From contig NZ_PDUS01000010.1 in assembly GCF_002723455.1 (NCBI RefSeq), forward strand, positions 46,755 through 110,754: DNA of 64,000 bases. Direction: 5' to 3'. The stretch is from Pseudoalteromonas sp. 3D05 (GTDB lineage Bacteria > Pseudomonadota > Gammaproteobacteria > Enterobacterales > Alteromonadaceae). The notes beneath the pieces are model-generated. The model saw only the letters and a list, made by a program, of their open reading frames with translations. It made no database searches and was not told the origin of the DNA. A program made the position numbers and the translations under genes. This document shows, one piece after another, positions 34,647 to 43,866 of the stretch. Numbering within the stretch: position 1 is the stretch's first letter; each line of letters starts with the position of its first letter.

Positions 34647-37148
34647 TTAGGCAAGCGAGCGAAGTAACCCTTGGGTGTTCTTACGCATGGTTCTAGCAAT
34701 CATCATATATCCCAATACCGACACAAATATTCCACCAGCCAGTGGGCCTAACACCCAAATGTGTGGATGCAGCTTACCTGCTAGTTCAAACATTTCCTTT
34801 TGTACTACAAGTAAAGCCAAGTCACTAATTAGCGCAGCAACAAAACCTGCGGATGCACCTAATAGTAAAAACTCATAAAGTGTTGCATTTTTTATCAGTC
34901 TGCCCTTGGCGCCTAATGTTCGCAAAATAACAATTTCTTGCATTCGTTCGCCCAAACTAGCTTGTACCTGCGAAATAAGCACTAATGCACCACACAGCAC
35001 AACAATTGACAACACAAAGCCTATAGCCAGTGACACTTGTGAAATAGTAGATCGAATTTGTTTAACGAAACTATCTACGTCAATAGCATTTATTGTCGGA
35101 TAAGTACGAAGTAACTCACTGAAATCACGCTTTTGTTCTTGTTCAATACGAACTGAAGAAATATACGTAGCAGGAAAATCAGCTAAAACATCAGGGCTTA
35201 GAATAATAAAGAAGTTAGGCTTTAAGGTTGCCCAGTTAACTTTACGTACACTGGTAATTTTGGCATCAAAAGACTGCGCACCAATCAAAAATGTGAGTGT
35301 ATCGCCCATCTTTACATCGAGCCTAGCCAGCATTGACTCCTCTAAAGATGCCTCTGCAACAGCATCGTCACTAAACCATTGCCCATCAATAATCTCGTTA
35401 TGGCTAGGTGCATCAGCAAGCCATGTTAGATTTAGCTCACGTCCAATACCCGAACGCGCCTCCTCGTCTTTTTTCTCGTTATCTTCAAGTGACACTTGCC
35501 GTGCTACCAACTCGCCATTTACCGCATTCACTCGGCCACGTATTGTTGGGTAGAACTCTGATACTTGAATATTCTTCTGCGCTAAATAGTTATTTACCTC
35601 TGGTAACTCTGACTGGGTTATATTCACCAAAAAAGCATTAGGTGCATCACTAGGTAGCTGAGACTCCCAATCTGAAATCATGTCATTTTTTAATACCACT
35701 AAAAACAAAAGCAACTTTATAGCAAGTGAAAAACTAATTAACTGCACCGCATTTGCGTTCGCCCGTTTCTGGATAGATGCAATAGCAAGAGACCAGCTAC
35801 TTCCTGGACGAAGGCCAAGTTTACGGCCGCCACCGAATATGAGTCGCGAAAGGCCAAATAACAGCGCTATTAAAATTAAGGTAGAAATAAACAAGATAGC
35901 CGTTATTTTAAGGTTATTACTAAATAACCACATCAGTAAAAATACCGTTAGAGCTGACATGCCTAAATGAACTTTACTTACTAATAATTTATCACCAAGG
36001 TTTCGGCGTAAAACACGCAGGGGTGGTATATCAAAAAGATCAAGAAGTGGCTTTATCGAAAACATCACCGCACAAATAACACCGGTACTAATGGCAACTA
36101 ACCAAGGTTTGGCACTCGCAGCAGGTAATGTATTGTTCATCGATTTTGCAAGGTAACTAGTCGCTATTTCTTGTAAGCCGTAACCAATCAATAAGCCCAC
36201 CAACACAGATAAAACACACACCATTGAAAGGTGTAATAAATATATTTTTCGTATTGTTGTTCGACTACCGCCAAGGGTTTTCATCATCGCGACTGGATCG
36301 TATTGGCGCTCACAATAACGTTTTGCAGAAACCGCAATCGCCACGGCTGCTAAAATTATTCCTAGTAAACCTGCCAGCAATAAGAAACTTTCAGCACGAT
36401 TTAAGCTATTAGCAATAGGCGACTGTCTGTCTTTGACGCCATACCATTGCTGGTTTTCCTTCATTTTAGGCTTTAACCAAGCGTAAAAATTGCTAATGTC
36501 GTCTTCATCGCCCGCGTAAAGTTGACGATAAAATACGCGGCTACCTGGCTGGATAACTTGTGTAGCAGAAATATCCGCCTCATTTAAAAGCACGCGACGA
36601 CTACTTGAAAAAATATTAAACGGCGCATCCGGCTCCTCGACTAATACTTTTTCGATCACAAATTGCGCAGCGCCTAGTTCAACAATATCGCCTACTTCAA
36701 CTTTTAAAGCATAAAAAACTGATTCACTAAACCATACGTGCCCCACACTGGGGCCTTGATTGGCTACTTCTACTGTGCCAGTTAGGCTGGATTTAACTTT
36801 TAACTCACCTTTTAACGGGTACTTAGGTGACACAGCTTTTACTGAGCTTAATTGCATTTCTTCGTTCGCAAAAAGCATGGTATCGAAGTATGTAAGTTTG
36901 GCTGTTTGTAAGTTATATTCTTGTGCTTTAGTCAAGTAATCTGAAGGAATAGCATGACTACTTGCAAGTACTCGGTCTGCAGCAATAAAAGCACTGCTTT
37001 TTTGTGCAATGCTCTGGCCTATGCGGTCGGTCACCATGGATAAAGTTAATACTGTGAGTACTGCTAACGCAATAGCGGCACAAATAACCGTTAATTCGCC
37101 CCGACGAAACTCACGACTAAACAATTTTAATGCTAATTTAGCCCACAT
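34647..37148 (-). CDS. ybbP: YbbP-type ABC transporter permease (FtsX/MacB family)
   Basis: 833-residue permease with two FtsX-type cores, each of several hydrophobic segments (near 255-400 and 710-830) separated by large extracytoplasmic domains. It starts MWAKLALKLFSREFRRGELT and matches the YbbP layout and length. ATG 37148 is preceded by GAGG at about ten bases; a GTG five codons upstream is not needed. It overlaps the ATPase gene by 11 bases. These complexes are thought to extract lipids or lipoproteins, but the substrate is not established. Confidence 0.9.
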   Translation of the reverse strand: MWAKLALKLFSREFRRGELTVICAAIALAVLTVLTLSMVTDRIGQSIAQKSSAFIAADRVLASSHAIPSDYLTKAQEYNLQTAKLTYFDTMLFANEEMQLSSVKAVSPKYPLKGELKVKSSLTGTVEVANQGPSVGHVWFSESVFYALKVEVGDIVELGAAQFVIEKVLVEEPDAPFNIFSSSRRVLLNEADISATQVIQPGSRVFYRQLYAGDEDDISNFYAWLKPKMKENQQWYGVKDRQSPIANSLNRAESFLLLAGLLGIILAAVAIAVSAKRYCERQYDPVAMMKTLGGSRTTIRKIYLLHLSMVCVLSVLVGLLIGYGLQEIATSYLAKSMNNTLPAASAKPWLVAISTGVICAVMFSIKPLLDLFDIPPLRVLRRNLGDKLLVSKVHLGMSALTVFLLMWLFSNNLKITAILFISTLILIALLFGLSRLIFGGGRKLGLRPGSSWSLAIASIQKRANANAVQLISFSLAIKLLLFLVVLKNDMISDWESQLPSDAPNAFLVNITQSELPEVNNYLAQKNIQVSEFYPTIRGRVNAVNGELVARQVSLEDNEKKDEEARSGIGRELNLTWLADAPSHNEIIDGQWFSDDAVAEASLEESMLARLDVKMGDTLTFLIGAQSFDAKITSVRKVNWATLKPNFFIILSPDVLADFPATYISSVRIEQEQKRDFSELLRTYPTINAIDVDSFVKQIRSTISQVSLAIGFVLSIVVLCGALVLISQVQASLGERMQEIVILRTLGAKGRLIKNATLYEFLLLGASAGFVAALISDLALLVVQKEMFELAGKLHPHIWVLGPLAGGIFVSVLGYMMIARTMRKNTQGLLRSLA

Positions 37149-37860
37149 TGGCAATAACCTCACTCGTGTCTTTTACCAACTGCCCTGCTTCTATTTGCAA
37201 TATATGTTGGCACTTCTGTGCGAGTGTTTCGTCATGCGTCACTAACACAAGCGTAGTACCATGCGACTGATTAAGTTCAAACAATAAAGATTCAATCATC
37301 TTACCGTTTTTGCTATCAAGGTTAGCAGAGGGCTCATCTGCAAATAAAATCTTAGGCGTGCCAATAAAAGCGCGTGCAATAGCAACACGTTGCTGCTCAC
37401 CGCCAGATAACTGTGATGGGTAATGCTCAACTCGATGGCTTAAACCTACTTTTTCAAGCAGCTCAAGTGCCTGTTGTTTTGCATTATGATCGCCAGCAAG
37501 CTCAGCAGGCAGCATGACATTCTCAAGTGCGGTTAAGCTTTGTACTAACATAAACGACTGAAACACAAAACCTACTTTCTCAGCCCTTAATGCAGCACGT
37601 GATTCTTCATCTAAGGTATGTAAAGGGGCACCGTCTAAATAGATTTCGCCTTTACTAGATTGATCAAGGCCAGCCAATAAACTTAGCAGCGTAGATTTAC
37701 CTGAACCAGAAGTGCCGACAACTGCTACTGAGTCTCCAGACTTGACATTAAACGTGATGTCGCTGAGGATGGGCAAATCCCCTTCGAGGGTAGTTACCGT
37801 TTTAGAAAGACCTTTAACTTGAATTATATTTAATTGAGATAGCGCTGACATATGATGCAT
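37138..37860 (-). CDS. ybbA: YbbA-type ABC transporter ATPase
   Basis: 240 residues, LolD/MacB-like ATPase partner of YbbP. Walker A is VVGTSGSGKSTLLSLLAGLD near 48-67, the signature LSGGEQQRVAIARAF near 145-159, Walker B ILFADEPSANLD near 169-180, and the switch His in LVTHDE. AGGA five bases before ATG 37860 supports this start, which overlaps the divergent tesA start by nine bases. The ybbA/tesA divergent pair is the same as in E. coli. Confidence 0.93.
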   Translation of the reverse strand: MHHMSALSQLNIIQVKGLSKTVTTLEGDLPILSDITFNVKSGDSVAVVGTSGSGKSTLLSLLAGLDQSSKGEIYLDGAPLHTLDEESRAALRAEKVGFVFQSFMLVQSLTALENVMLPAELAGDHNAKQQALELLEKVGLSHRVEHYPSQLSGGEQQRVAIARAFIGTPKILFADEPSANLDSKNGKMIESLLFELNQSHGTTLVLVTHDETLAQKCQHILQIEAGQLVKDTSEVIANVG

Positions 37861-38472
37861 TCAATCCTACGTTTTTTATTTGTTTTACTGTTAGTAATCA
37901 AACCACTTACTGCAGCAGCTGACAACACAATTTTAATATTAGGTGACAGTTTAAGTGCCGCCTATGGCTTAAAACAAGAGCAAGGCTGGGTTAAATTGTT
38001 ACAAGATAAATACGACGCTGAACAAACAAGCATCCAACTTATCAACGCCAGCATTAGTGGTGAAACTACAGGTGGTGCTCTGCGACGTTTAACAGGCCTA
38101 CTTGATGAGTTCCAACCAAGTCATGTGCTTATTGAGCTAGGTGGCAATGACGGGTTGCGTGGTTTTCCTACAAAAAAACTTCAAAACAACCTTACCTCAC
38201 TAGTTGATAAAAGCAAACAAAGTGGCGCGCAAGTAGCAATTATGGAAATTCATATTCCACCCAACTATGGGCCACGTTACACACAAATGTTTACCGAAAG
38301 CTTTAAACTAATTGCCGAACAAACCAACAGCCATTTAATGGAGTTTTTTGTCCTTAACGTTGCCACTGATAGCAGACTAATGTTAAGCGACAATATTCAC
38401 CCAAATAAAGAAGCTCAACCCATTCTACGAGACGTAATGTATAAATCGATCAAAAATTGGTTAGCAGATTAA
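37852..38472 (+). CDS. tesA: Acyl-CoA thioesterase I / lysophospholipase L1 (TesA)
   Basis: Periplasmic SGNH hydrolase of 206 residues. The signal peptide ends LTAAAD near residue 23. Catalytic blocks are ILGDSLSAAYG (Ser near 33), the Gly of SISGETTGG, LGGNDGLRGFP (Asn near 96) and the Asp-His pair in SDNIHPN near 180. The start codon region is shared with the divergent ybbA gene, leaving no intergenic promoter. It is the last gene before the tRNA-Pro that carries the island. Confidence 0.94.
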   Translation: MMHSILRFLFVLLLVIKPLTAAADNTILILGDSLSAAYGLKQEQGWVKLLQDKYDAEQTSIQLINASISGETTGGALRRLTGLLDEFQPSHVLIELGGNDGLRGFPTKKLQNNLTSLVDKSKQSGAQVAIMEIHIPPNYGPRYTQMFTESFKLIAEQTNSHLMEFFVLNVATDSRLMLSDNIHPNKEAQPILRDVMYKSIKNWLAD

Positions 38473-38532
38473 GTTTGCTGGGCACTATTTTGCCCAGCTC
38501 GTATAATAAATGTGCAAACAAACAAAAGCGTA

Positions 38533-38560
38533 TTGATTTTTCGAAAAAAATACGTATATT
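38533..38560 (+). promoter_or_regulatory. Promoter of tRNA-Pro
   Basis: TTGATT (38533-38538) and TATATT (38555-38560) are separated by 16 bases and followed by the GC-rich GCTCGC, the discriminator expected for a stringently controlled stable-RNA promoter. The mature tRNA begins 12 bases further on. Confidence 0.7.
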
Positions 38561-38571
38561 GCTCGCATAGT

Positions 38572-38648
38572 CGGTATGTGGCGCAGCTTGGTAGCGCACT
38601 GTCATGGGGTGGCAGGGGTCGAGAGTTCGAATCTCTCCATACCGACCA
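38572..38648 (+). tRNA. tRNA-Pro (anticodon GGG), island insertion site
   Basis: 77 bases beginning CGGTATGTGGCGCAGC and ending CATACCGACCA with encoded CCA. Anticodon stem CTGTC/GGCAG closes the loop ATGGGGT, giving GGG. The 3' portion from the anticodon loop onward is repeated exactly at 58080, showing that an integrative element used this gene as its target and rebuilt it on entry. Confidence 0.96.
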
Positions 38649-38652
38649 TTTA
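38604..38652 (+). repeat. Left attachment site attL of genomic island
   Basis: 49 bases running from the anticodon loop of tRNA-Pro to just past its CCA are identical to 58080-58128. Identity begins at ATGGGGTGGCAGG and ends at ACCATTTA, after which both copies diverge. This is the classical integration core for P4-type integrases in tRNA 3' ends. Confidence 0.95.
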
Positions 38653-38729
38653 AATTCTATTTGTTTCAACTTGTTATAAATTAAACTCTCTTCTTTATCG
38701 CACTATTAACTTAGCATTTTTAAATATAT

Positions 38730-38749
38730 GTCGCACATTTATCGCACGA
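38730..38749 (+). repeat. Arm-type repeat near left end of island
   Basis: GTCGCACATTTATCGCACGA differs from 57908-57927 at a single base. Each copy itself contains two spaced TCGCAC units, and another ATCGCAC lies at about 38698. Located 77 bases inside attL, it is a good candidate for a recombinase arm or directionality-factor binding site. Confidence 0.65.
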
Positions 38750-38890
38750 TACTTCCCTTAAATTATTTTATACTTTTAAGGTATAAAAGGGGGGGATATA
38801 TAGGAAGACAGCTAATGGCACTCTACTGAACAAGTTTTTATTCTTCTTTTGAATTGTATTTTAAAGCTCAAAGTACAATAGAAAACAATT

Positions 38891-39377
38891 ATGCAAACCA
38901 ACGAAAAACAAAACCGCTTCACACTTACTCTTTGACGAAATTATTTGTGCAATTGTATTTGGCTCAATTCCCTGCCTTTTAGTCTTACTCTTTTCAGGCG
39001 TAGAAGGCCCGGTTAGCTTTTTCTAAGGGATTACGCCACCAGACCATCTGATATACTATTTTAATTTACTAACTCTTTTGCATAGTGTTGTTTGGGCTAT
39101 TTCTAAATACAGTTTGTCTTTACCCGATTCTAGTAGAACATTTAAATACAGATTACATACACCTTCATACCAAATTGGTTTTAACCTAGTAGGTCTGTAT
39201 CGAGCTGTAGCAGGTTCACTCCCTTTCATTGCAATACCTCTATTAATTTATGATTCGACTAGAGGTAGCATCCTTAAAGCTATATTTATGCTTTTACTTT
39301 CAATTGCTAGTTTACTAGCCGCCTACTGGCTAACATATTGGCAGCAAAAGACCGTACCAAGAATTAAAGAGTTTTGA
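38891..39377 (+). pseudogene. Broken gene for a small membrane protein
   Basis: The frame opening at ATG 38891 (MQTNEKQNRF) stops at 38933, but coding continues in another frame from about 38928 (LFDEIICAIVFGSIPCLLVLLFSG), is then interrupted by TAA at 39024, and resumes in the same frame to 39377 with two further hydrophobic segments. Read through, it would be a protein of about 160 residues with about four membrane helices. One frameshift and one nonsense mutation are needed. The family is not recognised. Confidence 0.5.
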
Positions 39378-39649
39378 TTTATACTTCAGCCAACGAAAAG
39401 TTTGAAACTTAAGGCAACAACTAACTTGAAAAACGCCGGACACCTGTGAATTGGAAATTAAAAGAAAATAGGCAGCTTTGAGCGATCAACGGACATTCGA
39501 CCTACCTCAGTCGAACGACTGCTTAGCCCAAAAATGCGAACATAGCTATTTATTGTGTATTGGTTACTTTATCTAATATCAATTAGCGAACCATGTACAA
39601 TTATGAAACCTTAGGCAAACGTAAACTACAAGACTTGTAGATATAAGTA
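39378..39649. other. Non-coding stretch at island left end
   Basis: I see no supported gene, repeat or RNA here. The sequence separates the broken membrane-protein gene from the end of the MerR-type pseudogene and reads like degraded intergenic DNA. Confidence 0.4.
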
Positions 39650-40039
39650 TCACTCTTCAAGCAACTGCAATACCCCACATTCTTTAACTTTTCTATCATC
39701 TGTGCATGCCGAGGCCATCTCAGATAGGGTAGCCTTTAGCTCCTCAAGCTCTGCAATGCGATGCGTGACGTCAACCATATGTTGATGGATCAAATTGTTC
39801 ACACTAGAACAACTTTTATCGGGATTATTTTTTGTATCCAACAGCTGTTAAATTTCTATTATGGTCAAATCTAATGAGCGACATTGTTTAATGAATCGCA
39901 GTGCTCTCAACGATGATGCGTCGTAAATTCTGTAGTTGCCTTCACTGCGATTGCAAGCCTCAAACAAATCCTGTTTTTCATAAAAACGGATCGTCTGAAT
40001 AGAACACCCACTTTTTTTTGATAGCTCACCTATTTTCAT
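39650..40039 (-). pseudogene. MerR-family metal regulator (CadR/PbrR-like) with in-frame stop
   Basis: The frame starts MKIGELSKKSGCSIQTIRFY, a typical MerR DNA-binding domain, and reaches SLDLTIIEI, where TAA interrupts at codon 64. Translation would resume in the same frame with QLLDTKNNPDKSCSSVNNL and end CGVLQLLEE, the metal-binding half with the Cys pattern of CadR/PbrR/ZntR proteins. Total length is about 129 codons, normal for the family. A single base change (most likely from AAA, GAA or CAA) explains the stop. It is divergent from the efflux operon it should control. Confidence 0.85.
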
Positions 40040-40057
40040 AAACGTGCCTTTGTGTTG

Positions 40058-40088
40058 TTGACTCTATACTAGGTATAGACTTTACACT
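40058..40088 (+). promoter_or_regulatory. MerR-type promoter of metal-efflux operon
   Basis: TTGACT (40058-40063) and TACACT (40083-40088) are separated by 19 bases instead of 17, the hallmark of promoters activated by MerR proteins through DNA distortion. The spacer contains the dyad CTATAC-TAG-GTATAG (40064-40078), the expected operator. It lies between the divergent regulator pseudogene and the first CDF gene. Confidence 0.9.
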
Positions 40089-40120
40089 GTACCTATAGTT
40101 TTGGGAATAAGAGTTGAACA

Positions 40121-40756
40121 ATGAGTGGTTGCGGCTGTGAAGTGGAAATCAAAGATGCCTCACAAAAACGGGTTCTGTATTGGCTGCTCGGCATCAATGC
40201 GACGATGTTTTTCGTTGAGATGACCGTGGGTATTTTGGCTGACTCTACTGCTTTAATAGCAGACTCTATGGACATGCTAGCGGATGCAGTTGTATACGGC
40301 ATAGGTATTTATGCTGTGGGCAAATCTATACTTCACAAAGCCAAAGCTGCGAAAATCAGTGGTTACTTTCAGCTATTGCTGGGCGTAATTATTCTTATTG
40401 ATATTACCAGAAGGTTATTCTTGGGCAGTGAGCCTATCTCATCACTAATGATAGGAATGGGGTTCATTGCACTAATTGCAAACGTCGTTTGCTTGGTGAT
40501 CATTCGTAATCATAAAAACGACGAAGTACATATGCGAGCCAGCTGGATTTTTTCGGCCAACGATGTCATCGCCAACATGGGTGTCATTATCGCCGGAGTT
40601 TTAGTGGTATGGCTTGATAGCAGAGTACCGGATTTGGTTATCGGCTGTATTGTGTCGATTGTCGTGCTGCGCGGAGCGTGGATGATCCTCAAAGGTGCCA
40701 AGCAGGAAGTACTTAATAGCGAAGTACAGAAAGGTAAAGCGGGTGATCCACTATGA
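40121..40756 (+). CDS. Cation diffusion facilitator, short form
   Basis: 211-residue CDF-family metal/proton antiporter with six hydrophobic segments and almost no C-terminal cytoplasmic domain. Binding-site motifs are IADSMDMLADA (helix 2, about 47-57) and FSANDVIANMG (helix 5, about 144-154), which carry the Asp/Asn metal ligands. An N-terminal MSGCGCEVE adds three potential ligands. Such short CDF proteins are often found next to CadR-type regulators and export Zn2+, Cd2+ or Co2+. First gene of the efflux operon. Confidence 0.88.
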   Translation: MSGCGCEVEIKDASQKRVLYWLLGINATMFFVEMTVGILADSTALIADSMDMLADAVVYGIGIYAVGKSILHKAKAAKISGYFQLLLGVIILIDITRRLFLGSEPISSLMIGMGFIALIANVVCLVIIRNHKNDEVHMRASWIFSANDVIANMGVIIAGVLVVWLDSRVPDLVIGCIVSIVVLRGAWMILKGAKQEVLNSEVQKGKAGDPL

Positions 40757-41112
40757 CATACAACAAAGCGGTTAAGCCACATATCGATTCCAAATTAACA
40801 GATTACTCAGATGCAATGTCTAACAATAATGAGAGGCAGGCATTTGCAGCGCTGGAGGATGCGCATGTAATTGGTCAGCACTCTACTTATTATCATTGTT
40901 TAATTCATTGTAAAATGCTGCGACACGGTCTTCTAAACAAAGATTGGAGAGCCGTTTTTGGACAAGTAATAAGAATAGTTGGTGCTGCAACCAAAACAGC
41001 TATCGGCCTTGTACCTAAAGGGAATACAGGTGGCACTGACATCAGCCCCTTTAAGCGACTGCCAATCAGTGCTGAAAATCAAGCGATATTGGACAAAATC
41101 AACCATGCATAA
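40753..41112 (+). CDS. DUF3703 family protein
   Basis: 119 residues matching DUF3703: FAALEDAHVIGQHSTYYHCLIHCKML is the recognisable core, with several His and Cys that could bind metal, followed by a Gly-rich GLVPKGNTGGTDISPF. The family is regularly located in heavy-metal resistance operons; its role is not established. Its start overlaps the upstream CDF stop by four bases and its end overlaps the next gene by eight, so it is translated as part of the operon. Confidence 0.85.
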   Translation: MTYNKAVKPHIDSKLTDYSDAMSNNNERQAFAALEDAHVIGQHSTYYHCLIHCKMLRHGLLNKDWRAVFGQVIRIVGAATKTAIGLVPKGNTGGTDISPFKRLPISAENQAILDKINHA

Positions 41113-41989
41113 TCATAACCACAGTCACAGTGATAACAGCGCATCAAAACGTATTGGCTGGGCATTTTTCTTGAATGTCGTGTTCACTATCATTGAATTT
41201 ATCGGCGGGTGGCTGACAAACAGCACGGCTATTATGGCCGACGCAGTGCATGATTTGGGCGATAGTTTATCCATTGGCACCGCTTGGGGCTTAAATAAAC
41301 TCAGTGATAAACAAGCAACCAATACATTTTCCTATGGCTATAAACGCTTTTCACTTCTTGGTGCATTGATTAACGGGTTAGTGTTAACGACTGGCTCAAT
41401 ATGGATCTTATTCGAAGCTATCCCAAGGCTTTCTGCACCCGAAATGCCGCAAGTCGAAGGCATGATACTCCTGTCAATTTTTGGCATCGCCGTTAATGGA
41501 TTTGCTGCGTATAAACTTAGCGAAGGGAATTCCTTAAACGAACGTATCTTAAACTGGCATTTACTTGAAGATGTATTGGGTTGGGTGGCAGTGCTGATCG
41601 TATCGATTGTGCTGATGTTTAAGCCATGGCCAATTTTAGATCCTATCTTATCCATTGGCTTCACGTTATTCATTTTATTCAATGTAGTTAGAAATCTAAA
41701 AGAAACCTTATTGTTATTCCTGCAAGCCACGCCCGATGCTAAGCAGATGGAGGAAGTGCGTAAAGTACTCATGTCATTTGATGATGTGGCGGATATACAT
41801 CATTTTCATATCTGGTCTTTGGACGGTGAACATAGCGTCATGACGGCACATGTGGAGTTGAAACAAGATGTTTCGGTTTCTCAATTGAGAACACTTAAAG
41901 ACGAACTTCGCCAAGGTCTTGATGAGTTTGATTTTGTGCACACTACCATTGAAATTGAATTTGCCAATGAAGATTGTCGTGATGAGTAA
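41105..41989 (+). CDS. czcD: CzcD-type cation diffusion facilitator
   Basis: 294-residue CDF protein. A His-rich start, MHNHNHSHSD, precedes six membrane helices; metal ligands lie in IMADAVHDLGDS (helix 2, about 43-54) and WHLLEDVLGW (helix 5, about 153-162), in the HxxxD pattern of Zn2+ CDF proteins. A cytoplasmic ferredoxin-like C-terminal domain ends HTTIEIEFANEDC. ATG 41105 is preferred over upstream frames because it begins at the family N-terminus and overlaps DUF3703. It exports Zn2+, Cd2+ or Co2+ into the periplasm for CzcCBA. Confidence 0.9.
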   Translation: MHNHNHSHSDNSASKRIGWAFFLNVVFTIIEFIGGWLTNSTAIMADAVHDLGDSLSIGTAWGLNKLSDKQATNTFSYGYKRFSLLGALINGLVLTTGSIWILFEAIPRLSAPEMPQVEGMILLSIFGIAVNGFAAYKLSEGNSLNERILNWHLLEDVLGWVAVLIVSIVLMFKPWPILDPILSIGFTLFILFNVVRNLKETLLLFLQATPDAKQMEEVRKVLMSFDDVADIHHFHIWSLDGEHSVMTAHVELKQDVSVSQLRTLKDELRQGLDEFDFVHTTIEIEFANEDCRDE

Positions 41990-42076
41990 TGTAATGATTG
42001 AAATACTTTGTTTCGGTTGGTCGATTGGTCTTAGTTCGATTACCTGTTAATATGAAAAAGATGAGAGTAGATAGAT

Positions 42077-42472
42077 ATGTTTAGTGTAAGGGTGACAAGT
42101 TACCTGCTGATTTCGCTGATTTTGTTTCAGTCGTTTTCTGCTGTCGCCAAGTCCTTGGATTTTCATGCTATCGACTCGCAACATCTAAGCGAAATACATG
42201 AACATCAGGCGGGAGATAACACCGCTTCTGTGAAGACGCATGCTCAACTGCAATCTAACGAACAACTTGATACTGATAACGCCCCCGTAGATATTTCTCA
42301 CAATCCTGCTGATTGCCACCATTGTGGTCACTGTCATGGAACCCATGCCCAATGGCTTGGAAATAACACCGCAATTGAACTGGCTTCGGTTGCCACCCAT
42401 CACGGTTTCTATTACTTATCAAAAGTAATAGATGCACCTGTCACGCAATTACTACGCCCACCTAAAGCATAA
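42077..42472 (+). CDS. CzcI-like periplasmic metal-operon protein
   Basis: 131 residues with a signal peptide ending SAVAKS near 25, an acidic and His-containing middle, and a Cys/His cluster NPADCHHCGHCHGTHAQW at about 87-104, suited to bind Zn2+ or Cd2+. It occupies the place of czcI, directly upstream of czcC, and resembles CzcI/DUF2946-type proteins in size and pattern. CzcI is thought to modulate the efflux response; that role is assumed here from position. Confidence 0.7.
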   Translation: MFSVRVTSYLLISLILFQSFSAVAKSLDFHAIDSQHLSEIHEHQAGDNTASVKTHAQLQSNEQLDTDNAPVDISHNPADCHHCGHCHGTHAQWLGNNTAIELASVATHHGFYYLSKVIDAPVTQLLRPPKA

Positions 42473-42543
42473 CCCTGAACTAATCAAACACCGTTCGCCA
42501 ACTGCTTGGCGATATATATTTTTGATAATTTAGGAATAAAACA

Positions 42544-43866
42544 ATGATGCATATTTCATTGAGTCGCCCTATGCGTTTGCACGCTTGGGTGGTTTCCACG
42601 ATGCTTGTTCTTTTGACAACACACACCGTGGTAGTAGCACAAACAAACAGTATCACCAATCGCGAAATGACCTTGCAAAGCGCCATACAGCGAACATTAG
42701 CGAATTCGCCCGAATTGCATGAGTTCACATACAAGCAACAAGCAATTGAGGGAGAAATTAAAACTGCTTCTCTCAAACCAGCCCTCAACGTAGGCATTGA
42801 AGTGGAAAACTTCTTAGGAACAGGCGAGGTATCGGGCATTAAGGACACCGAGCTGACTCTCACATTGTCGTCGGTCATTGAATTGGGCAATAAACTCAAT
42901 TCACGTAAGGCGTTTGCTAAGGCGCAATCCACCTTAGTCGAAGCGCAAAAACAAGTGCACACCTTGGATGTACTGGCTGAAGTGACACGTCGTTACATCG
43001 ATGTATTGGCGCAACAAGCGTTAATTGACGCGCAAAAAGATGCAGAAACACTTGCTCGATATACCTATCAAGCAGTCACAAAACGGGTGGATGCAGGTGC
43101 TTCCCCTGCATTTGAACAGAAACGCGCTGAAGCGGCTTTAGCAAGAGCTAGACTGGATGTGGTGACGGCACAGCAAACTAAGCAAGCCATGATAAATAGT
43201 CTGGCTATTCTGTGGGGGGAAAAAGATCCCTCTTTTACTGATGTGGAGGGTGACTTATTTGCGCTGCAATCGTCTCCTTCGTTAACCGCGCTTTTCACCA
43301 CTCTATTGGACAGTCCCAATCTTGAGGTCTATACGCAAGGTTCGAGATTGCAGGCTTCCCAAGTCCGCCTTACTCAAGCAGCTAATCAATCGGATTTAAG
43401 CTGGACGGCCGGTATCAGGCGCATGAATGGCATAGATGAAACAGCCTTTGTAGCAGGCGTGAGTATGCCTCTGTTTGCCGGTGACCGAAATCTTGGCGAG
43501 TACGAAAAACAGCGAGCAATTCAGGCACAGCTGGAACAACAAAAAGAGTCAGCGACGCAAAGCCTATACCATCAGCTAAATATGGCCTTGATGGTCAGAA
43601 ACAATGCGCTGCTCAATGTACAGACACTGCAAAACTCTATTATCCCACCCTTAGTTCAAGCGCTGGAATTAGTAGAACAAGCCTATATCAACGGTCGATT
43701 CAGCTACCTTGAATGGGTGAGTACACGTCAAGAACTACTCAATGCCAAACAAGCCTTAATTCAATCAGCGAAGCAAGCTCATCAGCGTGGTGCCGATATC
43801 GAATCACTGACTGCACAGCCTCTTGTGGATACGATCAACACCTCTTTTTCGAGAAAAACAAAATGA
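42544..43866 (+). CDS. czcC: CzcC-type outer-membrane efflux protein
   Basis: 440-residue TolC-family channel subunit of a heavy-metal RND pump. The signal ends VVVAQT near 36, and two helical outer-membrane-efflux repeats follow (about 45-235 and 245-430), with family signatures TLSSVIELGNKLNSR and SMPLFAGDRNLGEYEKQ. Its stop overlaps the next start by four bases. Confidence 0.9.
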   Translation: MMHISLSRPMRLHAWVVSTMLVLLTTHTVVVAQTNSITNREMTLQSAIQRTLANSPELHEFTYKQQAIEGEIKTASLKPALNVGIEVENFLGTGEVSGIKDTELTLTLSSVIELGNKLNSRKAFAKAQSTLVEAQKQVHTLDVLAEVTRRYIDVLAQQALIDAQKDAETLARYTYQAVTKRVDAGASPAFEQKRAEAALARARLDVVTAQQTKQAMINSLAILWGEKDPSFTDVEGDLFALQSSPSLTALFTTLLDSPNLEVYTQGSRLQASQVRLTQAANQSDLSWTAGIRRMNGIDETAFVAGVSMPLFAGDRNLGEYEKQRAIQAQLEQQKESATQSLYHQLNMALMVRNNALLNVQTLQNSIIPPLVQALELVEQAYINGRFSYLEWVSTRQELLNAKQALIQSAKQAHQRGADIESLTAQPLVDTINTSFSRKTK

